DNA of 6,121 nucleotides, taken from assembly GCA_049325575.1 (NCBI GenBank), contig JBMOLK010000253.1, positions 1-6,121 of the forward strand, written 5' to 3'. The translations under genes were made by a program, and so were the position numbers. The notes beneath the pieces were generated by a model. It did not search any database and was not told where the DNA came from. It worked only from the letters and a program-made list of their open reading frames with translations. The DNA is from JBMOLK01 sp049325575. GTDB taxonomy: Bacteria; Bacillota; Clostridia; Acetivibrionales; Acetivibrionaceae. Of this stretch, positions 1-3,673 are shown in pieces. Position 1 is the first letter of the stretch. The number at the start of each line of letters is the position of its first letter.

Positions 1-120
1 ACAGTTAGCTTTCGACGTATTACATGCCATGCTTGTCAGGGAAAGGGTTACCTCCTTATTCCCGCAGAGACAGAAAGAGAAATTTCGTATGAAAAAGGCA
101 AATCAGAAAAGGAAGCATGA
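1..120 (+). CDS. C-terminal end of an unknown protein with a CxxCxGxG zinc-binding motif (partial)
   Basis: The reading frame is open from base 1 and ends at TGA 118-120, giving the last 39 residues of a protein that starts outside the window. The visible part has the motif CHACQGKGY (residues 9-17 of the fragment), a CxxCxGxG knuckle like those of DnaJ-type zinc fingers and of many small phage proteins. A charged tail rich in E and K follows. Only one knuckle is visible, so its zinc partners would lie upstream or in a partner protein. The gene runs toward the - strand small-gene operon, and the IS now sits between them. Function is unknown; a zinc-binding phage accessory protein is the most I would say. 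Confidence 0.6.
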   Translation, partial: TVSFRRITCHACQGKGYLLIPAETEREISYEKGKSEKEA

Positions 121-198
121 GGCATTTTCTTGAGGCTAAGAAATGCGTCAGAAGGTGTCGTAGAAATCGTGTTAAACCTATGAACAAGATAATAGCAC
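121..198. other. Short intergenic stretch with a hairpin after the partial CDS
   Basis: Just after the TGA at 118-120, bases 122-131 and 138-146 can pair (GCATTTTCTT with AAGAAATGC, one bulged T, 6-nt loop). No T-run follows, so this is not a clear intrinsic terminator. It could be a 3' stabilising hairpin. No gene is seen between here and the IS. Confidence 0.3.
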
Positions 199-210
199 AT
201 AAAACTATAT
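199..210. repeat. Left copy of the IS target-site duplication
   Basis: ATAAAACTATAT directly abuts the left IS end and recurs exactly at 1176-1187 beyond the right end. Removing the IS and one copy restores a continuous sequence running from 198 through the repeat into 1188. Confidence 0.75.
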
Positions 211-225
211 GCCTGTTGTGTAATT

Positions 226-1116
226 CTACAACAATAGCTCTTTAATTTTAAAATCAGGACGACCTAAATGACGATTAACAAATACAGCAAGAGTCATGGT
301 GAGTATTACTCCCATGATTCGAACTACCAAACCCAGAAGATTTTTCGCCCTGAGTTTTGCGAGATTAAATTGGTCTTTTAACTGATTGATGGTTATCTCG
401 ATTCGTTTTCTGAACTTAAGGAGTTGTTTCTTTGCCTGATTGTTGAGTTGTCTTTTTTGATTTTTCTTATCTGGTGTAATCATAAGTTTATTCTCAGTTA
501 AAAGTTTATCCTTAAGATCAAGATCTTGATAACCTTTATCACCAATGATGATTAACTTGTTAAAAGAGGAGGTTAACTCCTCAAGCATTTTAACATCTGG
601 AAGTGATGCTTCTGTTATGTCAAAATGTGTTGGTAGACCTGTGCTAGTTGTTAAAAGATGAAGTTTAAAACCAAAATACTTCTCATCTTGTGTAGCACAG
701 TAACCAAATGTTGCTCTTTCAAATGATTTTGCAAGGCGATCTTCTCCTCGTCTGTAGCGAACTACAGGAACAGGAGTTGAGTCGATAAGACGGATTGAGT
801 CACCCTCTACTTGAAGTTTAGTAAGGAGAAATCTCCTGAATGCTTCAAATAGAGATAGAAGATCTTTACTTCTTCTGTTGAAGACAGAATGATCGGGAAT
901 CTTCCGAAACAATCCACGACCAAAGTTTCTTAAAAACCTGATAAATGATCGATCTGAAGTGATACCTAAAAGATTTTTCAGTATCATCATCTTCAAGATT
1001 TGATTTCTTGAGAATTTATACTTTGGCCCTTTCTTATGCCTTATTCTTTTAAGGTGCTTGCAAAAATCATCGACAACTGCGAAAATCAGGCAGAGAGTGT
1101 TTTGAGATTTTCGCAT
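226..1116 (-). CDS. IS982-family DDE transposase
   Basis: This 296-residue protein should cut and join the ends of its own IS. The N-terminal third is basic and helical, with the segment DHSVFNRR (about 75-82) typical of the family. The catalytic RNase H-like domain shows the likely DDE triad: D112 in IDSTPVPV, D193 in IGDKGY and E240 in RKRIEITINQL. The segment KYFGFKLHLL (146-155) is also characteristic. Length matches IS982 transposases (about 270-300 aa). The start is ATG 1116. No Shine-Dalgarno is seen, and a promoter-like TTGACA (1152-1147) with 18 nt to TAGATT (1128-1123) puts the transcript start close to the ATG, so leaderless translation is plausible. The stop codon at 226-228 overlaps the inner edge of the left TIR. 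No frameshift or damage is visible. Confidence 0.9.
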   Translation of the reverse strand: MRKSQNTLCLIFAVVDDFCKHLKRIRHKKGPKYKFSRNQILKMMILKNLLGITSDRSFIRFLRNFGRGLFRKIPDHSVFNRRSKDLLSLFEAFRRFLLTKLQVEGDSIRLIDSTPVPVVRYRRGEDRLAKSFERATFGYCATQDEKYFGFKLHLLTTSTGLPTHFDITEASLPDVKMLEELTSSFNKLIIIGDKGYQDLDLKDKLLTENKLMITPDKKNQKRQLNNQAKKQLLKFRKRIEITINQLKDQFNLAKLRAKNLLGLVVRIMGVILTMTLAVFVNRHLGRPDFKIKELLL

Positions 1117-1152
1117 ATATTTAATCTAAAACACTCTCTTCTTAGTTGTCAA
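1092..1152 (-). promoter_or_regulatory. Transposase promoter inside a start-bracketing inverted repeat
   Basis: On the - strand TTGACA (1152-1147), an 18-nt spacer and TAGATT (1128-1123) lie just before the ATG at 1116. A perfect 12-bp inverted repeat (AGAGAGTGTTTT at 1092-1103 and its complement at 1128-1139) brackets the start codon with a 24-nt loop. Transcripts from this promoter would begin near 1116 and lack the outer arm, so the start stays free. Read-through transcripts from outside would contain both arms and fold the start away. This logic is known for IS10 and IS50. Applying it here is inference. Confidence 0.55.
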
Positions 1153-1175
1153 AGTTACTGAATTATGCAACAAAC

Positions 1176-1187
1176 ATAAAACTATAT
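1176..1187. repeat. Right copy of the IS target-site duplication
   Basis: Exact copy of 199-210, directly abutting the right IS end at 1175. The two preceding bases (AC) also match by coincidence at the left, so the visible direct repeat is 14 bp. Confidence 0.75.
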
Positions 1188-1205
1188 AGCTTATTATACC
1201 ATAAA

Positions 1206-1237
1206 AAAAGCCCTCTCACGTGAATAAGAGGGCTTTT
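1206..1237 (-). terminator. Intrinsic terminator of the small-gene operon (strong on -, weaker on +)
   Basis: AAAAGCCCTCT (1206-1216) pairs perfectly with AGAGGGCTTTT (1227-1237) around a 10-nt loop. On the - strand the stem is followed by a run of seven T, a textbook intrinsic terminator just after the last small gene (stop at 1274). On the + strand the T-run is only four long, so it would also act weakly on transcription from the left. It sits 2 bp from the 3' repeat arm of the first cassette (1240-1252). Confidence 0.85.
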
Positions 1238-1239
1238 AA

Positions 1240-1507
1240 CCGTCCTAGTCCTTTAATTTAATAATTTTAATAATTAAGAAAAATTATAATTTGGTTCGTA
1301 ATTTTCGTCTAATGGCCAGCCTATTTCGTACTTATCTTTTTCAATCGGCCAGGTATCATTAGTATAAGGGTCTTGTGCGTCTATAAGATACATATCTGGA
1401 TTGAGCCAGTCTTCAGCTTTTACAATTAGAGTTTGACGATCCTGCGTATCTTTTTTGAGAATTACTATTGAAGAGACCATAATAACATCCTCTCTAGGAC
1501 TGGACGG
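1240..1507. repeat. Cassette 1: inverted repeats bracketing the 68-aa gene
   Basis: CCGTCCTAGTCCT at 1240-1252 is the inverted copy of AGGACTGGACGG at 1496-1507, with one extra base in the first arm. The arms lie 21 nt past the stop and 15 nt before the start of the gene at 1274-1480. In the - strand RNA they would form a 12-bp stem with one bulge. It is the shortest of the four pairs; a looser match may continue outward. Confidence 0.6.
1274..1480 (-). CDS. Unknown small protein (68 aa), last gene of the operon
   Basis: I do not recognise this protein. It is acidic and rich in aromatic residues, with two tryptophan-containing pieces (EDWLNP near residue 23 and DTWPIE near 42) and a C-terminal half full of D, N, Y and P. 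It has no signal peptide, membrane segment, cysteine pair or helix-turn-helix. The start ATG 1480 has a good Shine-Dalgarno (GAGGA at 1492-1488, 7 nt away), which makes translation likely. It is the fourth of four co-directional small genes and is followed by the operon terminator. Size and setting fit a phage early or accessory protein, but no role can be assigned. Confidence 0.65.
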   Translation of the reverse strand: MVSSIVILKKDTQDRQTLIVKAEDWLNPDMYLIDAQDPYTNDTWPIEKDKYEIGWPLDENYEPNYNFS

Positions 1508-1511
1508 GTAT

Positions 1512-1780
1512 AATAGCCTCGGATTGTTGAGGCGGTTATGGATAAATTAAAATAAATTTTTCCCCGTTGATAACATATATTCTTTTTCGAATTTAGCGTC
1601 TTTTAAAGCGTCATTTTTATAAGATCTTAATATTTGACATGATTCGGAATAGACAGGTTCGCCATTATGCCATATTCTGACATAACCAACCCATCCGCCA
1701 TATTTTTTGTATTTGACTGCACTGATTGTAATTGGATTTTGTTTCATATATTTAAACCGCCTCATTAACCCGAAGCTATT
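1512..1780. repeat. Cassette 2: 26-nt imperfect inverted repeats bracketing the 66-aa gene
   Basis: Arms 1512-1537 and 1755-1780 match in 22 of 26 positions when one is inverted. The core TGAGGCGGTT (1528-1537) and its complement (1755-1764) is perfect. Two of the four differences become G-U pairs in - strand RNA, leaving 24 of 26 paired. The 5' arm contains the likely Shine-Dalgarno (GAGGCGG) of the gene; the 3' arm begins about 10 nt after its stop. Confidence 0.75.
1547..1747 (-). CDS. Unknown small basic protein (66 aa)
   Basis: I do not recognise this protein. It begins MKQNPITISAVKYKKYGGW and is basic and rich in tyrosine, lysine and glycine, with a likely beta-strand segment GGWVGYVRIWHNGEPVY (about 17-33). 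A charged C-terminal half follows (DALKDAKFEKEY). One cysteine only; no membrane segment or signal peptide. I chose ATG 1747. An upstream in-frame ATG at 1765 would lie inside the 5' repeat arm and leave the GAGGCGG ribosome-binding stretch (1763-1757) inside the coding sequence. The gene lies third in the - strand operon. Function unknown; the beta-rich start could be a small nucleic-acid or protein-binding fold, but that is a guess. Confidence 0.65.
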   Translation of the reverse strand: MKQNPITISAVKYKKYGGWVGYVRIWHNGEPVYSESCQILRSYKNDALKDAKFEKEYMLSTGKNLF

Positions 1781-1782
1781 TT

Positions 1783-2151
1783 AAACTAGCGGAATGTTGC
1801 CGGGAATGGGTAAATGTTAAATAATAACGGGTTTTGATTTTAAATTATAAATATTGATCCAGTGTTGTTCGTAATGCTTACAGTCATCATAAGACATTGG
1901 ATCAGACTTAAAGGCATAAATAAAGCCCGTTTGACCTTCTACATTGTCATGGTAAGTCTTATATTTTGTTTTACAATAATAGTATTGATCTTTTAAATAT
2001 TCTTTTACCTCTTCTATGGAACTAAACCATAGTTCTTGATCGTCGTAAATCTGCCACTCTCGATTATTTCCCATCGGACGGGCTGTTTTTTTTATTGTAA
2101 TTAAATAAGGTTTTAGCATATTTTTTATTCCCGGCATTATCCCGCTAGTTT
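1783..2151. repeat. Cassette 3: 25-nt imperfect inverted repeats bracketing the 100-aa gene
   Basis: Arms 1783-1807 and 2127-2151 match in 22 of 25 positions when one is inverted, including AAACTAGCGG and GCCGGGAAT blocks. In - strand RNA one of the three differences becomes a G-U pair, so 23 of 25 positions pair. The 5' arm ends 7 nt before the ATG at 2119 and contains the only Shine-Dalgarno-like bases (GGGA). The 3' arm starts 9 nt after the stop. The outer edge meets the outer edge of cassette 4 at 2151. Confidence 0.8.
1817..2119 (-). CDS. Unknown soluble small protein (100 aa)
   Basis: I do not recognise this protein with certainty. It opens with a beta-like stretch (LKPYLITIKK). A segment WQIYDDQELWFSSIEEVKEYLKDQYYY (about 22-48) looks like a strand followed by an amphipathic helix. 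The end is tyrosine- and histidine-rich, with Cys49 and Cys80 and HYEQHWINIYNL near 82-93. There is no signal peptide or membrane segment. ATG 2119 is preferred because the upstream in-frame starts at 2167 and 2137 run through the long repeat arm and have no ribosome-binding site. The only GGGA near 2119 is inside that arm, so initiation may depend on whether the arm is paired. Strong biased composition and intact length argue for a real gene, second in the operon. Confidence 0.65.
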   Translation of the reverse strand: MLKPYLITIKKTARPMGNNREWQIYDDQELWFSSIEEVKEYLKDQYYYCKTKYKTYHDNVEGQTGFIYAFKSDPMSYDDCKHYEQHWINIYNLKSKPVII

Positions 2152-2176
2152 TCAGTACATGAGGCAAGGGAAAGCG

Positions 2177-2277
2177 GTTTATAACTTATTAAATGCAGGC
2201 GGCTAGGCATCACTAACTCTTTAAGGACTTTGATACGCTTTTGGCGTAAATAATCCACCTGCTAGTTTATAACCTGC
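2177..2277 (-). other. Structured non-coding segment between the first and second operon genes
   Basis: This 100-bp stretch has no convincing gene. In the - strand RNA, GCAGGTGG and CCGCCTGC pair over 8 positions (one G-U), enclosing a small perfect hairpin (TACGC with GCGTA, loop of five, near 2233-2247). A 9-bp direct repeat GTTTATAAC (2177-2185 and 2265-2273) flanks the whole. It lies inside cassette 4 and could be a 3' UTR element of the first gene. Confidence 0.4.
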
Positions 2278-2469
2278 TTATTTATTAAAAAATATATTCC
2301 ACTTATTAAAATCAAAGCGTGAATTGTCTTTTTGAAAAACTAAACCAATACAGTCTATAATTACTTGTTTTTGTAAGTTTTGAAATTCTTTTACCATATA
2401 GTTTTGTTTATGCCAATTAAATGCTCTTTTTAAAGCGTCACCAATCAATATATAATCCTTTTTAGTCAT
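2278..2469 (-). CDS. Small phage/plasmid-type protein (63 aa), first gene of the operon
   Basis: The protein begins MTKKDYILIGDALKRA and ends with DNSRFDFNKW. A widespread family of small phage and plasmid proteins of unknown function starts MTKKDY.LIA.AL and carries an NPRFDR.RF motif toward its end; this looks like a diverged, slightly short member (established knowledge by pattern, not by search). It is mostly helical and soluble. ATG 2469 has a good Shine-Dalgarno (GAAGGGA, 2481-2475, 5 nt away). The frame is open further up to 2541, but that runs through the 5' repeat arm and the leader terminator, so the longer form is rejected. It is first in the operon, about 215 nt after the predicted transcript start. 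Confidence 0.7.
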   Translation of the reverse strand: MTKKDYILIGDALKRAFNWHKQNYMVKEFQNLQKQVIIDCIGLVFQKDNSRFDFNKWNIFFNK

Positions 2470-2528
2470 GATAATCCCTTCTACGCTTCCCCTTCCCTGC
2501 TGTACTGAATTTATGAAGCCACAAAAAA

Positions 2529-2563
2529 AGCCCGCTACCATGATCGCACCATGATAACGGGCT
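2529..2563 (-). terminator. Leader terminator (attenuator-like) with 7-nt loop GUGCGAU
   Basis: In - strand RNA bases 2563-2550 pair with 2542-2529 over 14 positions (two U-G pairs), leaving the loop GUGCGAU and followed by seven U. On the + strand the two U-G pairs become C-A mismatches and there is no T-run, so the structure belongs to the - strand RNA. It stands between the operon promoter and the first gene, which makes it an attenuator or the 3' end of a short RNA. Confidence 0.8.
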
Positions 2564-2687
2564 TATTGTCAACCAGCTACAAAATAAATGAGCTAAGGTA
2601 TAAAACAAAACAAGCCACAAAAAATCCTGGTGCGTCAGGTTGTAACTTTTCCTAGCTTGTTTGTTAAGGTGCGATCTTAACGATCTG
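2529..2687 (-). ncRNA. Structured leader RNA / candidate 160-nt small RNA with complementary hairpin loops
   Basis: From the predicted start near 2687 the - strand RNA would form these elements in order. Hairpin 1 (2681-2676 with 2668-2663) has loop AUCGCAC. An 8-bp outer stem (AAACAAGC 2662-2655 with GCUUGUUU 2615-2608) encloses hairpin 2 (CCUG with CAGG, 2639-2626, loop ACGCAC) and a U-run. Last comes the terminator at 2563-2529 with loop GUGCGAU. Loops of hairpin 1 and the terminator are perfectly complementary over all 7 nt. The stretch AAGCCACAAAAAA occurs after both U-runs as seen on the + strand (2516-2528 and 2612-2624). I recognise no known RNA family. Confidence 0.5.
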
Positions 2688-2693
2688 AAATAG

Positions 2694-2722
2694 ATATTAT
2701 CATACTATTGAATACTTGTCAA
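2694..2722 (-). promoter_or_regulatory. Promoter of the small-gene operon
   Basis: On the - strand TTGACA (2722-2717) matches the -35 consensus exactly. After 17 nt comes TAATAT (2699-2694), a 4 of 6 match to the -10 box; a shifted GATAAT reading gives 5 of 6 with 15 nt. The predicted start is near 2687. It diverges from the + promoter at 2764-2793. Confidence 0.65.
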
Positions 2723-2732
2723 GAGGCAATTT

Positions 2733-2888
2733 AAAGCTAATTCTAACGCTTTGCTTACAATGTTTGAAAAACAATAGAAAATAGATGTATAATTGTCAGC
2801 TAACTTATGCTTACAATGTATTCTTAGTAGTGTATTGTCTTTGCCTTAACTCAAAGCTAATTTATGAAGTAAAGAGACAAAGCTAATT
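2733..2888. repeat. Dispersed direct repeats around the divergent promoters (operator- or iteron-like)
   Basis: AAAGCTAATT occurs exactly at 2733-2742, 2853-2862 and 2879-2888. TGCTTACAATGT occurs exactly at 2752-2763 and 2808-2819, each preceded by an AGCTAA (2735-2740 and 2798-2803). One 12-mer abuts the -35 box of the + promoter and the other lies just after its start. This placement fits binding sites for a regulator; an initiator-binding origin is a second possibility. Confidence 0.5.
2764..2793 (+). promoter_or_regulatory. Rightward promoter, TTGAAA-18-TATAAT
   Basis: TTGAAA (2764-2769) is followed after 18 nt by a perfect TATAAT (2788-2793), so transcription should begin near 2800. 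It diverges from the small-gene operon promoter and is bracketed by the two TGCTTACAATGT copies. No protein-coding gene lies within reach downstream. Confidence 0.55.
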
Positions 2889-3038
2889 GTGTGAAACACT
2901 GTAATGACCTACAATGGCTAGTTTAGGGTGAAGAGGTATGATTCTTATCTATCCGGAGAATGAAGAATAAAAACAAGGTGAGAGGGGGAATGTAACGTCC
3001 AACATATTTTTACACTTTCACCCTTGTGCTTTTTGTCT
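2800..3038 (+). ncRNA. Candidate non-coding RNA of about 240 nt
   Basis: A consensus-like + promoter (2764-2793) and a + terminator-like hairpin (2973-3027 plus U-rich tail) frame a stretch whose ATGs all meet stops within a few codons. The longest tiny frame is 10 codons (2938-2970). Two of the three AAAGCTAATT repeats lie inside. This is an inference from promoter, terminator and lack of genes; no known RNA is recognised. Confidence 0.3.
2973..3038 (+). terminator. Probable rightward intrinsic terminator
   Basis: Bases 2973-2984 (ACAAGGTGAGAG) can pair with 3015-3027 over 12 positions with one bulged C and one G-U, followed by a U-rich tail (CTTTTTGTCTTTTTG). The loop is long, about 30 nt, so it is weaker than the other terminators in the window. 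Confidence 0.45.
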
Positions 3039-3228
3039 TTTTGTTTACAGGGTTACTTCGTAAATTGTATGATTTATGAAATGCTTTTAAAGCTACTCAA
3101 CACATTGTATCACTCTATATAGCTTATAGAGTATATATACTGCTGTTATAGTGCTATTGTGATAATTAGATTATGTATGGGGTACTGGGAGCAACCATAA
3201 GTGAGTGGTGCGTCTGGAAATATTTGCA
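3039..3228. other. AT-rich non-coding stretch with a perfect palindrome
   Basis: No credible gene is seen. Bases 3112-3119 (ACTCTATA) and 3125-3132 (TATAGAGT) form a perfect 8-bp inverted repeat around 5 nt, directly followed by the palindrome GTATATATAC (3131-3140). This could be a protein-binding site or an easily melted region. A 63-codon + frame at 3173-3364 runs through the terminator at 3328-3358 and has no ribosome-binding site, so I do not annotate it. Confidence 0.4.
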
Positions 3229-3360
3229 TCACCTTTTCATAACCTGCCTAATCCATTCATACTCCGCCTTATCACCTCTCATACTCTGCTCGTACTCATC
3301 ACCTTTTCTCTCTATTGCTTTTTCAATAAAAAAGACCACTCTTTCAAGAGTGATCTTTAC
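3229..3360 (-). pseudogene. Short charged reading frame, possibly a gene remnant or tiny protein
   Basis: On the - strand a 43-codon frame ends at TGA 3231-3229. Its last 31 residues look like real protein: EKAIERKGDEYEQSMRGDKA followed by EYEWIRQVMKR, a charged amphipathic helix. No ATG with a ribosome-binding site starts it; the options are GTG at 3339 (inside the terminator stem) or an internal ATG giving 17 residues. It lies directly downstream of the strong - promoter at 3390-3418 and its attenuator. It may be a decayed gene whose 5' part was replaced, or a very small protein with an unusual start. Confidence 0.3.
3328..3358 (-). terminator. Intrinsic terminator about 55 nt after a strong promoter
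   Basis: In - strand RNA 3358-3346 pairs with 3343-3331 over 13 positions (one U-G), with a tiny loop, then a T-run. On the + strand the U-G becomes a C-A mismatch, so the - strand RNA is the functional one. It lies only about 25 nt inside the transcript expected from the promoter at 3390-3418. Confidence 0.75.
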
Positions 3361-3389
3361 CTAGTGCTTGTTTAAAACAAGGCAAAGAA

Positions 3390-3418
3390 ATAATAGCATT
3401 GATAGTCGGTAGTGTCAA
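3390..3418 (-). promoter_or_regulatory. Near-consensus leftward promoter, TTGACA-17-TATTAT
   Basis: On the - strand the -35 box TTGACA (3418-3413) is perfect, the spacer is 17 nt, and the -10 box TATTAT (3395-3390) matches in 5 of 6. The start is expected near 3383. The RNA would begin with a palindromic CTTGTTTTAAACAAG hairpin and then the terminator at 3328-3358. It is the best promoter by consensus in the window. Confidence 0.7.
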
Positions 3419-3653
3419 CTGTGTTTGGCTTTCTCCATAAGGTTTCATTAGCGCTTAAGCTAAATTAGTATGTGCAGATGGCAAAGTTTGGAGTAATTCA
3501 CTTAGAACTTGCTTACCATTTCTTGATGTTTTTGCCTATTTCCAGGGAAGGATGCCCTTCTTAGGCAGGTAAGTCCTGGCGGTTGCCTTGTTTGCTCGAC
3601 TGATTATTACAAGCACCAGGTAAGAAGAAGATAAACTATTTTCTTTTTTTAAC
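3419..3653. other. Non-coding region upstream of the terminase genes, with nested hairpins
   Basis: No supported gene lies here. TGCCTA (3533-3538) pairs with TAGGCA (3562-3567), enclosing GAAGG-ATGC-CCTTC (3547-3560). The TAGGCA arm can alternatively pair with TTGCCT near 3583-3588. An octamer CAGGTAAG is repeated (3566-3573 and 3617-3624). In tailed phages the packaging start (cos or pac) usually lies in or next to the small terminase gene, so this region is a candidate. No cohesive end can be seen from sequence alone. Confidence 0.4.
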
Positions 3654-3673
3654 AATTAGATAATTATCTAATT
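3654..3673. promoter_or_regulatory. Perfect 20-bp palindrome, likely operator of the terminase promoter
   Basis: AATTAGATAATTATCTAATT reads the same on both strands. It touches the proposed -35 box at 3672-3677, the placement expected for a dimeric repressor. Being all A and T except for one G and one C, it is too weak to be a good terminator stem. Confidence 0.55.

Larger units (their letters stand above)
211..1175 (-). mobile_element. IS982-family insertion sequence, about 965 bp, apparently complete
   Basis: The element holds one transposase gene on the - strand and is bounded by imperfect terminal inverted repeats. The left end, 211-226, begins GCCTGTTGTGTAATTC. The right end, 1160-1175, reads inward as GTTTGTTGCATAATTC, giving 12 of 16 identities. 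Immediately outside lies a direct repeat ATAAAACTATAT at 199-210 and 1176-1187, which looks like the target-site duplication. Twelve bp is long for what I recall of this family, so part of it may be chance or the ends may be off by a few bases. Size, single ORF and TIR sequence fit IS982. The intact reading frame and preserved flanking repeat suggest a fairly recent insertion. Confidence 0.85.
2151..2509. repeat. Cassette 4: 26-nt imperfect inverted repeats bracketing the 63-aa gene and its 3' region
   Basis: Arms 2151-2176 and 2484-2509 are inverted copies in 22 of 26 positions, with perfect outer blocks (TTCAGTACA at 2151-2159, TGTACTGAA at 2501-2509). In - strand RNA one difference becomes G-U, giving 23 of 26 pairs. 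The 5' arm ends just before the GAAGGG ribosome-binding site of the gene starting at 2469. The 3' arm lies about 100 nt past its stop, after a further structured segment (2177-2277). Confidence 0.75.

Noticed and set aside
2145..2258. A 37-codon GTG-started frame on the - strand
   Set aside because: The ribosome-binding bases overlap the start, the product has no recognisable features, and the frame runs through the repeat arms of cassettes 3 and 4.
1240..2509. An integron-like cassette array with attC sites
   Set aside because: attC sites have both arms next to each other after each gene and share conserved core boxes (RYYYAAC/GTTRRRY). Here the two arms lie on opposite sides of each gene, differ between units, and no integrase is present.
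1512..2509. Invertible DNA segments or mini-transposons bounded by their own terminal repeats
   Set aside because: Arms are imperfect and all four genes point the same way. There are no target duplications between units, and the differences fit RNA G-U pairing. Not excluded, but less likely.
2733..2888. A CRISPR array
   Set aside because: The repeats are only 10-12 bp and irregularly spaced; no CRISPR-length repeat is present.
2938..2970. A 10-codon frame reading MILIYPENEE
   Set aside because: Too short to support; GAGG is directly next to the ATG with no proper spacing. Could be a leader peptide, but nothing downstream would be controlled by it.
3173..3364. A 63-codon frame on the + strand
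   Set aside because: It crosses the terminator at 3328-3358, lacks a ribosome-binding site and has a composition rich in serine, cysteine and leucine typical of a non-coding strand.
3478..3564. A 28-codon ATG frame on the + strand
   Set aside because: No ribosome-binding site, the stop lies in a hairpin arm, and the composition is unconvincing.
3380..3660. A tRNA gene or phage attachment site upstream of the terminase genes
   Set aside because: No cloverleaf, T-loop motif or anticodon arm could be assembled, and no integrase is nearby.
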